DNA from: Dialister sp. UBA734
GTDB lineage: Bacteria; Bacillota; Negativicutes; Veillonellales; Dialisteraceae
Length of the DNA stretch: 8,925 nt
Direction: 5' to 3'
Assembly (NCBI GenBank): GCA_002297935.1
Contig: DBLC01000027.1
Location: 1 to 8,925, forward strand
Part shown: in pieces, positions 1 to 5,588 of the stretch
How the letters are laid out: every line of letters starts with the position of its first letter
Position numbering within the stretch: the first letter of the stretch is position 1
Notes under the pieces: model-generated
Seen by the model: only the letters and a program-made list of their open reading frames with translations
What the model was told of the DNA's origin: nothing
Database searches by the model: none
Translations under genes and position numbers: made by a program

Positions 1-208
1 GCATGATTCATCAAGCCCTTCCCGCTGGTGCTGAGAGATTTCTCCACTCTCCTACACATTGTGTTTCATAAGGATTGTGTCATCAAGCACAAATACGACC
101 GGTCGAAATGACGGTACGATGAAAATCGCCAGTGTTTATTGGTGTATTTTAGCGATTTCTTTTAATATCATTTTTGCGTTTCTAATCATATTGATTCTTA
201 GATTACAT
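1..208. other. Unassigned left-edge sequence
   Basis: No gene can be supported here. All three plus frames close within the first 71 bases, so at most a short C-terminal tail could enter from the left. On the minus strand an ATG lies at 12-10, with AAGGG a few bases upstream. It could begin a gene running out of the window, but only about three codons are visible. A small imperfect hairpin (TCCT-ACACA ... TGTGT ... AGGA) lies at 50-74. A 68-codon plus frame runs from 59 to 265, but it has no ribosome binding site and its last third is encoded by the repeat that follows. Confidence 0.4.
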
Positions 209-319
209 AAGGAGCTAAGGACTCTTCGACTTCTCGAATGTGCTAATAGACACTGGCGTTATTGATTTCATTCGACGAACCTGAGAACCTTGAGAAACCT
301 GAGTAACCTAAGAATCCTT
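209..319 (+). repeat. Palindromic nonamer repeat, copy 1 (C1)
   Basis: This is the first of five related elements in the window (C1-C5). The right arm is built of degenerate 9-bp units of the type AACCTGAGA. The left arm holds shorter complementary units. Between them lies a core of about 40 bp that starts CGAATGTGCTAAT, contains ACACTGGCG and ends CATTCG. The outer ends AAGGA (209-213) and TCCTT (315-319) can pair, and a run of eight T (318-325) follows. This copy could therefore act as a long intrinsic terminator for plus-strand transcripts. The core is in the same orientation as C2 and C3. Confidence 0.8.
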
Positions 320-325
320 TTTTTT

Positions 326-525
326 GCACGACAAAAACACGGATGAATATCCGTGTGAATGATCCAGGGAGAGGTCACAATGAATACGGCGAAGGCGCAT
401 GCCGGATGGGAAGATTGGTGAAATCATATTTCTACGTTTCTCTCTGCCCAAGGGCGCTCCAAACTGGTCGTCAAAGTCAGCCTACTATGGGATATATAAC
501 GGGAAGGTCCGTGTTTTTGTCGTGC
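326..525. other. 200-bp segment closed by 18-bp inverted repeat; possible structured RNA or small mobile element
   Basis: Positions 326-343 and 508-525 are perfect reverse complements over 18 bp (GCACGACAAAAACACGGA and its complement). Inside, further pairings are possible: ATATCC (347-352) with GGATAT (490-495), GGAGAGG (368-374) with TCTCTCT (439-445), CGGC (387-390) with GCCG (401-404), and GATT (413-416) with AATC (422-425). A closing stem on a branched body of about 160 nt would suit a structured non-coding RNA such as a 6S-like molecule. No strong promoter is visible on either strand. A small inverted-repeat element of the MITE type fits equally well. A 78-codon plus frame (343-579) has no ribosome binding site and I do not call it. 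Confidence 0.35.
330..356 (-). terminator. Intrinsic terminator-like hairpin, minus strand
   Basis: ACACGGAT (337-344) and ATCCGTGT (349-356) form a perfect 8-bp stem with the loop GAAT. Read on the minus strand, the stem runs directly into a T-tract (TTTTTGTCG). It would end a minus-strand transcript that contains the 326-525 segment. The same bases are needed by the 18-bp long-range stem, so the two structures exclude each other. That arrangement resembles a terminator and antiterminator pair. Confidence 0.5.
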
Positions 526-530
526 TTGCT

Positions 531-660
531 GTTGGTTGATGGTTGTTTGTTATTGGGAGCTAGCGTGATTGCTGCTTAGTTATTTCTTCTTGAAACACCG
601 CTAGCAAGTATTTCTTGTAGAAATAGCCAAGAGTCAATCATCCTGATAGACAACCATCAA
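531..660. repeat. Nested inverted repeat with heptamer-like arm
   Basis: TTGATGGTTGT (536-546) is the exact reverse complement of ACAACCATCAA (650-660). Nested inside, GCTAGCG (559-565) matches CGCTAGC (599-605). A small hairpin, TATTTC/GAAATA, lies at 609-625. The left arm can be read as three 7-bp units (GTTGGTT, GATGGTT, GTTTGTT) and uses the same GTTG-rich vocabulary as the array at 921-983. No reading frame with a ribosome binding site falls inside it. Confidence 0.6.
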
Positions 661-674
661 TCAGAGGAGGGAAG

Positions 675-797
675 ATGTCAAACTTCTTGATCACGCTTCG
701 GTATCTATTTTCATTGCCTCTAGAGTTCATTTCAATGGATAAAGATAGCCCAATCGTCCTAGGTAGAAGTTTTGATTTTTCCTCCTCCATATATTAA
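675..797 (+). CDS. Possible small protein, 40 residues (uncertain)
   Basis: An ATG at 675 opens a 40-codon frame ending at TAA (795-797). AGGAGG lies at 665-670 with a 4-nt spacer, as good a Shine-Dalgarno sequence as those of the large genes here, though slightly close. The product starts MSNFLITLRYLFSLPLEF and has a weakly hydrophobic N-terminal half, then a more polar part (MDKDSPIVLGRSFDF). I recognise no family. Upstream is the nested inverted repeat, with no clear promoter. The stop overlaps the -10 of the first promoter-like module. It could be a genuine small peptide, a remnant of a larger gene, or chance next to a purine-rich stretch. Confidence 0.3.
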   Translation: MSNFLITLRYLFSLPLEFISMDKDSPIVLGRSFDFSSSIY

Positions 798-875
798 CAT
801 TGCAGAAGTAGGCAAAAATCACAACATCTTTTTTCAAAATTTTTCAATTTTGTCCCTCCACTTATTAAAATTGCA
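772..875 (+). promoter_or_regulatory. Two tandem promoter-like modules upstream of the c-di-GMP gene
   Basis: Module 1 has TTGATT (772-777), a 17-bp spacer and TAACAT (795-800). Module 2 has TTCAAT (843-848), 17 bp and TAAAAT (866-871). The two are alike well beyond the hexamers: CCTCCATATATTAACATTGC at 784 and CCTCCACTTATTAAAATTGC at 855 align at 71-bp spacing and differ at only three positions. A related CTCCATAT plus TAATAT recurs at 1050-1065. The conserved spacer suggests a shared bound protein or duplication of one promoter. Module 1 has the best -35. Use in vivo is not shown by the sequence. Confidence 0.45.
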
Positions 876-894
876 TCAGCTATGGAAAATCATA

Positions 895-918
895 CCCTGC
901 GAAATTTAGTTCGCAGGG
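895..918. other. 9-bp perfect hairpin without U-tract
   Basis: CCCTGCGAA (895-903) pairs with TTCGCAGGG (910-918) across a 6-nt loop. No T-run follows on either strand, so it is unlikely to be an intrinsic terminator. It directly abuts the heptamer array at 921, just as the GGGG-CCCC hairpins at 3065 and 5598 precede the CAYTACG arrays. Confidence 0.6.
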
Positions 919-920
919 GA

Positions 921-983
921 GTTGTGAGTTGGTGGTTGTTAGTTGTTTGGAGCCAGATAACCAACAACTCACAACCAACAACA
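921..983. repeat. Inverted pair of heptamer arrays (GTTGTKR word)
   Basis: Four consecutive 7-bp units with the stem GTTG occupy 921-948 (first GTTGTGA, then GTTGGTG). After a 12-bp spacer, three complementary 7-bp units occupy 961-981 (CCAACAA, CTCACAA, CCAACAA). GTTGTGAGTT at 921-930 is the exact reverse complement of 966-975, so the region can fold into a long hairpin with several registers. It lies between the two promoter-like modules and the promoter of the gene starting at 1092. Confidence 0.75.
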
Positions 984-1036
984 GTCATAAATTTCAATTT
1001 TTTATCAAATTTTGTAAGAAAATGTATATTTTCACT

Positions 1037-1091
1037 TTATCTATGGTCTCTCCATATGCTAATATATAGATAGTTATATGGAGGATTAGCT
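1037..1091 (+). promoter_or_regulatory. Extended -10 promoter, palindrome and RBS of the GGDEF/HD-GYP gene
   Basis: TGCTAATAT (1057-1065) is an extended -10 element. The -35 region at 17-bp spacing (1037-1042) is weak. CTCCATAT (1050-1057) and ATATGGAG (1076-1083) are a perfect 8-bp inverted repeat that spans the -10 and the expected start of transcription. Its right half contains the ribosome binding site GGAGG (1080-1084), 7 nt from the ATG at 1092. As DNA it could be an operator. In a longer transcript starting from the upstream modules, it could mask the ribosome binding site. Confidence 0.5.
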
Positions 1092-2990
1092 ATGAACGGC
1101 GTAGAGAAAATGACCATGCAACAGGCGAAGGAAGAAATGGCCTGTTTGAAGAAAATATTTAATGATGTCCGTTTAATAGATGGCGGGCACATCAAAGAGA
1201 AATGCCATTGTTTCCAGTGCGAAAATCAAAGCATCAATTGCAGTGGCTGCACGGCGGAGAAAGCCTATACGACCCACCAGCCTGCCATTAAATTTGAATT
1301 CATCAATGGAGAAGCCTATCAGATTAATGCGCGGTATGTGGAAATAGACGGCAATCCTTATATCATGGAAATGATCCGCAAATTGGATGATGGCATGCTC
1401 ATCGATGTGGAAGGGTTTGAAGATGTGATTAAGAAATTCTCCCTTCATAAATCGATGTACTATGATCCTTTGACCGGTGCTTACAACCGTCGGTATTGGG
1501 AAGATCAGATTTCTCATTATCACGGTACCGCAGGGGTGGCCTTCATTGATATCGATGATTTGAAACTGTACAATGATACTTTAGGTCATCGTGGCGGCGA
1601 TGCGTGTCTCCAGGCGGTGGTGCGGACTATTTTGCAAAATATCCGAAAGTCCGATTACCTCATTCGCTATGGCGGCGATGAATTTCTTTTGCTGCTTCCC
1701 AATGTATCAGCTTCTATTTTTGCAGCAAAACTTCGGACCATTCAGGAACGAATTTCTACTACCATTGTTCCTGATTATGAAAATATCAAACTCTCTGTCA
1801 GCATTGGCGGTGCTATGCTTTACGAAGGAAATGTGAAAGATGTAGTGGCCCATGCAGACAAATTGATGTATTATGCTAAGTCTTATAAGAATACGGTGGC
1901 CATGGAAGAAGATGTAGAACTGGAAGATAGACCACCGGAGAAACGAGTTCGTCCATTGGTTCTCATTGTGGATGATAATGAAATGAATCGAGATATCTTG
2001 AGTGAAATGCTTACTCGGGACTATCGCATCATCGAGGCAGAAGATGGGGAAAAAGCCATTTCTCTTTTGGCCCAGTATGGTACGCAAATTTCTTTGGTCC
2101 TTTTGGATATCGTAATGCCAAAGAAAGATGGATTTGAAGTACTGGCCAAGATGAACCAGGAACACTGGATTGATGATATACCGGTCATGATGATTTCCAG
2201 TGCTGACTCCATTCAGTTCATTCGGAAATCCTATGAGTATGGTGCGTCTGACTATATCAGCCGTCCCTTTGATATCAATACAGTTCGGCAGCGTGTATTT
2301 AACATCATCAAACTGTTCACCAAACAGCGTCGGCTCAGTCAAATCGTGACCGCCCAGATCCATGAAAAAGAAAAGAACAATGATATGATGATTTCCATCT
2401 TAAGCCAAGCCATTGGCTATAAGAGTGGGGAAACAGGGGTCCATATCCGGCATATCAATAAGCTGACCGAATTGCTTTTGGGACAGCTTTCCAAAATTAC
2501 CAGCCAGTACAAACTGACATGGAATGACCAGAGCTTGATTGCTACCGCATCGGCTCTTCATGATATTGGCAAAATTGGCATCGATGAAAAAATTCTGAAT
2601 AAGCCGGGGAAACTGACCAAGGAAGAATTTGATATCATGAAAACCCATACCATCATTGGGGCGGATATCATTAAAAGTTTGGATAAATACCAAGACAACA
2701 AACTGGTTAAAATCTCCTATGAAATTTGTCGCTGGCACCATGAACGGTGGGATGGTAAAGGCTATCCAGATGGTCTCGTAGGGGATGCCATTCCGATTTC
2801 TGCGCAAGTGGTAGCACTGGCAGATGTATATGATGCATTGGTCAGCAAACGTTGCTATAAAGATGCCTTTACCCATGATAAAGCCATTGAAATGATTTTG
2901 AATGGGGAATGTGGTACGTTTAATCCGCTGCTTTTGCAAGGATTAAAGGAAATCCAGTCCATTATCCGTACCGAGTATCAAAAATGGTAA
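1092..2990 (+). CDS. GGDEF - receiver - HD-GYP protein (bifunctional c-di-GMP enzyme)
   Basis: A 632-residue cytoplasmic protein with no membrane segment. Residues 38-53 hold a Cys cluster (C38, C40, C43, C50, C53), probably a metal or Fe-S/redox site. Residues about 65-120 look like a short PAS-like sensor. The GGDEF domain (about 122-272) is intact: metal-site D153, N161, D162, GGDEF at 194-198, and an inhibitory RxxD site (185-188) five residues upstream. The receiver domain (about 288-405) has acidic pocket D294/D295, phospho-acceptor D339 and S369, but Arg (391) in SRPFD where Lys is usual. The HD-GYP domain (about 430-625) has H451/H454, HD at 490-491, K494, H519, H549/H550 and GYP at 557-559. 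By family it should make c-di-GMP from GTP and hydrolyse it, with phosphorylation of the receiver perhaps setting the balance. Start chosen by GGAGG at 1080-1084. No terminator separates it from the HPt gene. Confidence 0.93.
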   Translation: MNGVEKMTMQQAKEEMACLKKIFNDVRLIDGGHIKEKCHCFQCENQSINCSGCTAEKAYTTHQPAIKFEFINGEAYQINARYVEIDGNPYIMEMIRKLDDGMLIDVEGFEDVIKKFSLHKSMYYDPLTGAYNRRYWEDQISHYHGTAGVAFIDIDDLKLYNDTLGHRGGDACLQAVVRTILQNIRKSDYLIRYGGDEFLLLLPNVSASIFAAKLRTIQERISTTIVPDYENIKLSVSIGGAMLYEGNVKDVVAHADKLMYYAKSYKNTVAMEEDVELEDRPPEKRVRPLVLIVDDNEMNRDILSEMLTRDYRIIEAEDGEKAISLLAQYGTQISLVLLDIVMPKKDGFEVLAKMNQEHWIDDIPVMMISSADSIQFIRKSYEYGASDYISRPFDINTVRQRVFNIIKLFTKQRRLSQIVTAQIHEKEKNNDMMISILSQAIGYKSGETGVHIRHINKLTELLLGQLSKITSQYKLTWNDQSLIATASALHDIGKIGIDEKILNKPGKLTKEEFDIMKTHTIIGADIIKSLDKYQDNKLVKISYEICRWHHERWDGKGYPDGLVGDAIPISAQVVALADVYDALVSKRCYKDAFTHDKAIEMILNGECGTFNPLLLQGLKEIQSIIRTEYQKW

Positions 2991-3055
2991 TGTGAAAATC
3001 AAATTTATTCATTGACGTAGTTATCAAATAGCAACAGCGTATTTCCTGATAAAAA

Positions 3056-3131
3056 AGGGGTATTGGGGCGCTATATAAGTTGTGCGCCCCTTCCACCATT
3101 ACGCACTACGCACTTCGCATTACGCATTATT
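3056..3131 (+). repeat. Composite repeat, copy 1: GGGGCGC hairpin plus CAYTACG heptamers
   Basis: GGGGCGC (3065-3071) pairs with GCGCCCC (3084-3090) around a 12-nt loop (TATATAAGTTGT). A short link, TTCCAC, leads to five 7-bp units at 3097-3131 (CATTACG, CACTACG, CACTTCG and so on). A second full copy lies at 5589-5664. There is no T-run after the hairpin, so it is not a standard terminator. It sits in the 190-bp gap between the c-di-GMP gene and the HPt gene and would be in their shared transcript if they are co-transcribed. Confidence 0.8.
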
Positions 3132-3180
3132 TCAGAAAATACAATTAATAAATAATCTTATATAAGGAGGCACTGTTATT

Positions 3181-3534
3181 ATGACGGTGGAAGAATGCTA
3201 TCAGAAGATGGGTGGAGATTATGGGGAAATCAGTCATCGGTTCCCCAGTGATATGTTTATCAAAAAGTTTGCGGTCAAATTTTTGGCAGACCCGAGCTTT
3301 GCTGATTTGGAGAAATATTTAGCCCAGGGCAATGTGGAGGAAGCTTTTCGCGCCGCTCATACGTTAAAAGGGGTGGCATCCAATCTGGCCTTTTCTCAGC
3401 TTTATCCATTGAGCGTAGAAATTACAGAAATTCTCCGTGCGGGCAAACTGGAAGGAACGGAAACCCTCTTCCCGCAGCTGAAAGAAAAATATGACCTCAC
3501 CATCCAGTGTATTAAGGAATTGGCGGGGGAATGA
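3181..3534 (+). CDS. HPt phosphotransfer protein
   Basis: A 117-residue soluble protein made almost only of an HPt domain. The signature AAHTLKGVASNLAF places the phosphorylated histidine at H60, followed by the usual K63-G64. The predicted secondary structure is all helix, and the length is normal for a stand-alone HPt protein. Such proteins carry phosphate between receiver domains in multistep phosphorelays. The natural candidate partner is the receiver domain of the protein encoded 190 bp upstream; no histidine kinase is in the window. The start is supported by AAGGAGG (3164-3170), with a rather long 10-nt spacer. The HPt call is firm; the pairing with the upstream protein is inferred from position. 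Confidence 0.9.
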   Translation: MTVEECYQKMGGDYGEISHRFPSDMFIKKFAVKFLADPSFADLEKYLAQGNVEEAFRAAHTLKGVASNLAFSQLYPLSVEITEILRAGKLEGTETLFPQLKEKYDLTIQCIKELAGE

Positions 3535-3545
3535 GAATTTAGTGG

Positions 3546-3669
3546 CTAGGGATTAGGCCCTAGGGATTAGGAAATCAGTGTTTCTCTAGCAGCTAAGAGC
3601 TAACAACTGTGACACAACAGGTAAGGTGGTATATTTCCTAGGGCCTAGCTACTAATCCCTAATCCCTAG
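3546..3669. repeat. Inverted pair of heptamer arrays (TAGGGAT word)
   Basis: The left arm, 3547-3574, is four exact 7-bp steps (TAGGGAT, TAGGCCC, TAGGGAT, TAGGAAA). The right arm, 3634-3668, is five 7-bp steps of the complementary word (ATCCCTA twice at its end, GGGCCTA and TTTCCTA at its start). Both arms have the TAGGAAA unit on the inside. Another heptamer pair, AGCTAAG then AGCTAAC, lies between them at 3591-3604. The element sits in the 3' untranslated region of the HPt gene, just before the terminator. Confidence 0.8.
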
Positions 3670-3675
3670 AAGGAG

Positions 3676-3720
3676 CAACAAAAAGAATCTTGTCGATGGT
3701 GACAAGATTCTTTTTTGTTG
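3676..3720. terminator. Strong bidirectional intrinsic terminator
   Basis: AAAAAGAATCTTGTC (3680-3694) pairs perfectly with 3701-3715 across the loop GATGGT. With one bulged T, the stem extends to CAAC/GTTG at its base. T-runs follow on both strands. It ends plus-strand transcripts from the c-di-GMP/HPt genes and, in the other direction, would stop any read-through from the minus-strand galU side. Confidence 0.9.
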
Positions 3721-3723
3721 TTT

Positions 3724-3854
3724 ACAGGTTACTTAGGTTACTCAAGTTGCTAAGGCTGCTCAGGTTTCTCGAATGTGCCAACAGACGCTGGCGTCATCAT
3801 CTCATTCGAAAAACCTGAGAAACTTGAGAGCCCTGAGCAACCTGAGAAACCTGT
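3724..3854 (+). repeat. Palindromic nonamer repeat, copy 2 (C2)
   Basis: This is the clearest copy. The left arm reads in 9-bp steps (ACTTAGGTT, ACTCAAGTT and so on), as does the right arm (AACCTGAGA, AACTTGAGA and so on). The ends ACAGGTT (3724-3730) and AACCTGT (3848-3854) are perfect complements. The core starts CGAATGTGCCAAC and contains the palindrome GACGCTGGCGTC, then ends CATTCG. It lies between the terminators of two converging transcription units. Confidence 0.85.
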
Positions 3855-3883
3855 TATCTCTATGGAAATATCGCTACTGACAC

Positions 3884-3900
3884 AAAACCTTACGGTTTTT
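3884..3900 (-). terminator. Weak hairpin at the 3' end of the 127-residue gene
   Basis: AAAACC (3884-3889) and GGTTTT (3894-3899) form a 6-bp stem with loop TTAC. It overlaps the stop codon of the minus-strand gene. The T-tract on that strand is part of the stem itself, so termination here is probably weak, with the hairpin at 3676-3720 as back-up. Confidence 0.35.
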
Positions 3901-4282
3901 AGTCAGCCCGAATGGTTCCGTTATCGATCTGATTGGTTTCTGCGCCATCGGCCGGGCTAGGGTAGAAGTACATGATGCGATCGGGCTGGAAATATTTATT
4001 AGCCAATTTCTTTGCCAAAATCGGGGTCATGGCCTGTTCGAAATCTACTACCTGAATTGGGGAGAGGGTGGTATCTTCTACGAGAACGATAATCATTGGA
4101 CTCACTTCCGGTGCGTTGTCCGGTACTTCGCTTCTGTCCAGGGGAATGCTGAAAATCAAACGAACGGTAGCTACATACTGTTCTTTATAATCAAAAATGG
4201 TTCCTCTATAGGTGTTTTCCCAAAGGGTCCGCATCAGGTCAATGCGATAAGGGTCCTGATTTTCTAACTTTTCTTCTTCCAT
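3899..4282 (-). CDS. Conserved-looking hypothetical protein, 127 residues
   Basis: I do not recognise this family. The product starts MEEEKLENQDPYRIDLMRTL and has no signal peptide or membrane segment. The middle (about 38-70) alternates in a way typical of beta strands (VATVRLIFSIPLD, then MIIVLVED). A helical stretch around 80-97 follows (FEQAMTPILAKKLANKYF), so a small alpha/beta cytoplasmic fold is likely. It has no Cys or His and no visible catalytic motif. A good ribosome binding site, GGAGG (4290-4294), lies 7 nt before the ATG, which is the main reason to accept the gene. It follows galU in the same direction with a 185-bp gap filled by C3. No promoter of its own is visible, so it may be read from galU. 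Nothing in it indicates a sugar-nucleotide role. Confidence 0.75.
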   Translation of the reverse strand: MEEEKLENQDPYRIDLMRTLWENTYRGTIFDYKEQYVATVRLIFSIPLDRSEVPDNAPEVSPMIIVLVEDTTLSPIQVVDFEQAMTPILAKKLANKYFQPDRIMYFYPSPADGAETNQIDNGTIRAD

Positions 4283-4300
4283 GATAATACCTCCATTATT

Positions 4301-4418
4301 AAGTTGCTCAGGTTACTCAGGATGCTCAAGTTTCTCAGGCTTCTCAAGTGGGATAAAAGACACTGTCGTTGTCATCTCATTCGAGAAACCTGAGCAACCT
4401 GAGAACCTTGAGAAACCT
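4301..4418 (+). repeat. Palindromic nonamer repeat, copy 3 (C3)
   Basis: Both arms follow the 9-bp pattern (left GGTTACTCA-type, right AACCTGAGA-type). The core is aligned with C1 and C2 in its right two thirds (GACACTGTCGTT, then CATTCG). The left core has diverged: CAAGTG where the others have CGAATG. It lies between galU and the 127-residue gene, in what would be their common transcript. Confidence 0.8.
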
Positions 4419-4467
4419 TTAATTTCTAGCGGGTTTCTGATAAGTGTCTCAAATGCTAACACTGGAA

Positions 4468-5352
4468 TTACTTATCCATCTGTGCCACAAGGCCTTTCAG
4501 GTAGTCTTTGAATGCCGGGCCCAGGTCTTCTCTGCGGAGCGCAAATTCTACGGTGGCTTTCAGATAGCCCAGTTTATTTCCTGTGTCGTACCGTTTGCCT
4601 GTGAAGTTGTAAGCGAAAACTTTCTGGTGGTGGGCCAGGACGCGCAGGGCATCGGTGAGCTGAATTTCTCCGCCTTTGCCTGGTTTGGTCTGTTCCAATA
4701 CTTCAAATACATCGGGCGTAATGACATAACGGCCCAGGGCAGCAAACTGGCTCGGTGCTTCTTCGACGGCTGGTTTTTCTACCATGTCACGGACACGAAC
4801 CAGGTTCGGGTCCGCGGTGGCTTCGCCATCTACAATGCCGTAGGAAGAAACCTGCTCTTTCGGTACAATCTGGCAGCCGATGACGGTGCCGCCGGTCTTT
4901 TCATACTGATCCATCAGCTGTTTCAGAGCCGGTTCGCCGGTGCCATTGTATACCACATCATCACCAAGGATGACGCCGAAAGGTTCGCCGTCCATAAATT
5001 CCTTGGCACAAAGAATGGCATCGCCCAGACCTCTCATGTATTGCTGGCGGGTATAATGAATTTTCACAGAAGCCACTTTTCTGACTTCTTTCAAAAGATC
5101 CATTTTGCCCGATTCATAAAGATGTTCTTCCAATTCCGGGGAAGAATCGAAATGGTCTTCGATGGCTCTTTTGGCATGACCAGAAATGATGAGAATCTGT
5201 TCGATGCCACTGGCACGAATTTCTTCTACAATGTACTGGATGGTCGGCTTGTCCACAATAGGAAGCATTTCCTTCGGCATGGCTTTGGTTTCCGGCAAGA
5301 AACGGGTACCAAAACCAGCGGCAGGAATGACTGCTTTTCTGATTCTTTTCAT
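4468..5352 (-). CDS. galU: UTP-glucose-1-phosphate uridylyltransferase
   Basis: The 294-residue product makes UDP-glucose and pyrophosphate from UTP and glucose-1-phosphate in the cytoplasm; the length is normal for bacterial GalU. The nucleotide-binding signature is complete near the N-terminus (KAVIPAAGFGTRFLPETKAM at 6-25, then PKEMLPIVDKP). Downstream are RQQYMRGLGDAILCAK (102-117), the metal-binding region VILGDDVV (128-135) and an MVEKP motif typical of the sugar-binding part. The start is fixed by AAAGGAG (5359-5365), 6 nt upstream. Its neighbour galE uses the product, so the two supply UDP-glucose and UDP-galactose for envelope glycans. The 333-bp gap to galE, with C4 and a composite repeat in it, argues for a separate promoter or internal processing. 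Confidence 0.96.
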   Translation of the reverse strand: MKRIRKAVIPAAGFGTRFLPETKAMPKEMLPIVDKPTIQYIVEEIRASGIEQILIISGHAKRAIEDHFDSSPELEEHLYESGKMDLLKEVRKVASVKIHYTRQQYMRGLGDAILCAKEFMDGEPFGVILGDDVVYNGTGEPALKQLMDQYEKTGGTVIGCQIVPKEQVSSYGIVDGEATADPNLVRVRDMVEKPAVEEAPSQFAALGRYVITPDVFEVLEQTKPGKGGEIQLTDALRVLAHHQKVFAYNFTGKRYDTGNKLGYLKATVEFALRREDLGPAFKDYLKGLVAQMDK

Positions 5353-5374
5353 AGGGGGCTCCTTTGATTAATGT

Positions 5375-5403
5375 TTTATATTTCGTTTGAGGCAATTGGA
5401 GAA
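5375..5403 (-). promoter_or_regulatory. Possible galU promoter
   Basis: On the minus strand TATAAA (5375-5380) could be a -10 element. The region 17 bp upstream, TTCTCC (5398-5403), is a poor -35, and there is no TG extension. It would give a short leader before the galU ribosome binding site. Nothing better is seen between C4 and galU. Confidence 0.3.
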
Positions 5404-5416
5404 AATACGCTAGCGG

Positions 5417-5542
5417 TTATAGGTTACTCAGGTTGCTAAGGGTTCTCAAGTTTCTCAGGTTTTTCGAATGAGCTGATGCCGCTATCGTTTATTAGCACAT
5501 TCGAAATCCCTAAGAACATTTAGAACCTTAAGAACCCTATAA
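5417..5542 (-). repeat. Palindromic nonamer repeat, copy 4 (C4)
   Basis: TTATAGGTT (5417-5425) and AACCCTATAA (5533-5542) bound the element. The left arm runs in 9-bp steps (AGGTTACTC, AGGTTGCTA and so on). ATTAGCACATTCG in the right half of the core is the exact reverse complement of the first 13 bp of the C1 core, so this copy is inverted relative to C1-C3. The arm closest to galU lies immediately upstream of its presumed promoter. Confidence 0.85.
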
Positions 5543-5588
5543 TCTCCAACAAATTCGTACTTACTAACGCAATAATCTTATAATAAAT

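Noticed and set aside
1..60. Start of a minus-strand gene leaving the window at the left
   Set aside because: An ATG at 12-10 has only AAGGG upstream and three codons in view; too little to support a gene call.
59..265. 68-codon plus-strand frame with a hydrophobic stretch
   Set aside because: There is no ribosome binding site at either possible ATG, and the C-terminal third is encoded by repeat C1.
361..460. Partial likeness to a glycine riboswitch (GGGAGAG ... CGAAGG-GCA ... CTCTC) on the plus strand
   Set aside because: The order and spacing are roughly right, but key positions differ (GCGAAGG for CCGAAGG, CTCTCTGC for CTCTCAGG), no P3 stem is evident, and no glycine gene follows. A covariance-model search would decide.
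343..579. 78-codon plus-strand frame
   Set aside because: It starts inside the hairpin at 337-356, has no ribosome binding site, and runs through the inverted-repeat segment.
882..1073. 63-codon plus-strand frame
   Set aside because: It is encoded by the 9-bp hairpin, the GTTG heptamer array and the promoter; no ribosome binding site.
3724..3854. CRISPR-like spaced repeats
   Set aside because: The repeated units are 9 bp, contiguous and degenerate, with no unique spacers and no cas genes.
4444..5367. 307-codon plus-strand frame
   Set aside because: It is the antisense of galU, which has the full enzyme signature and a ribosome binding site on the minus strand.
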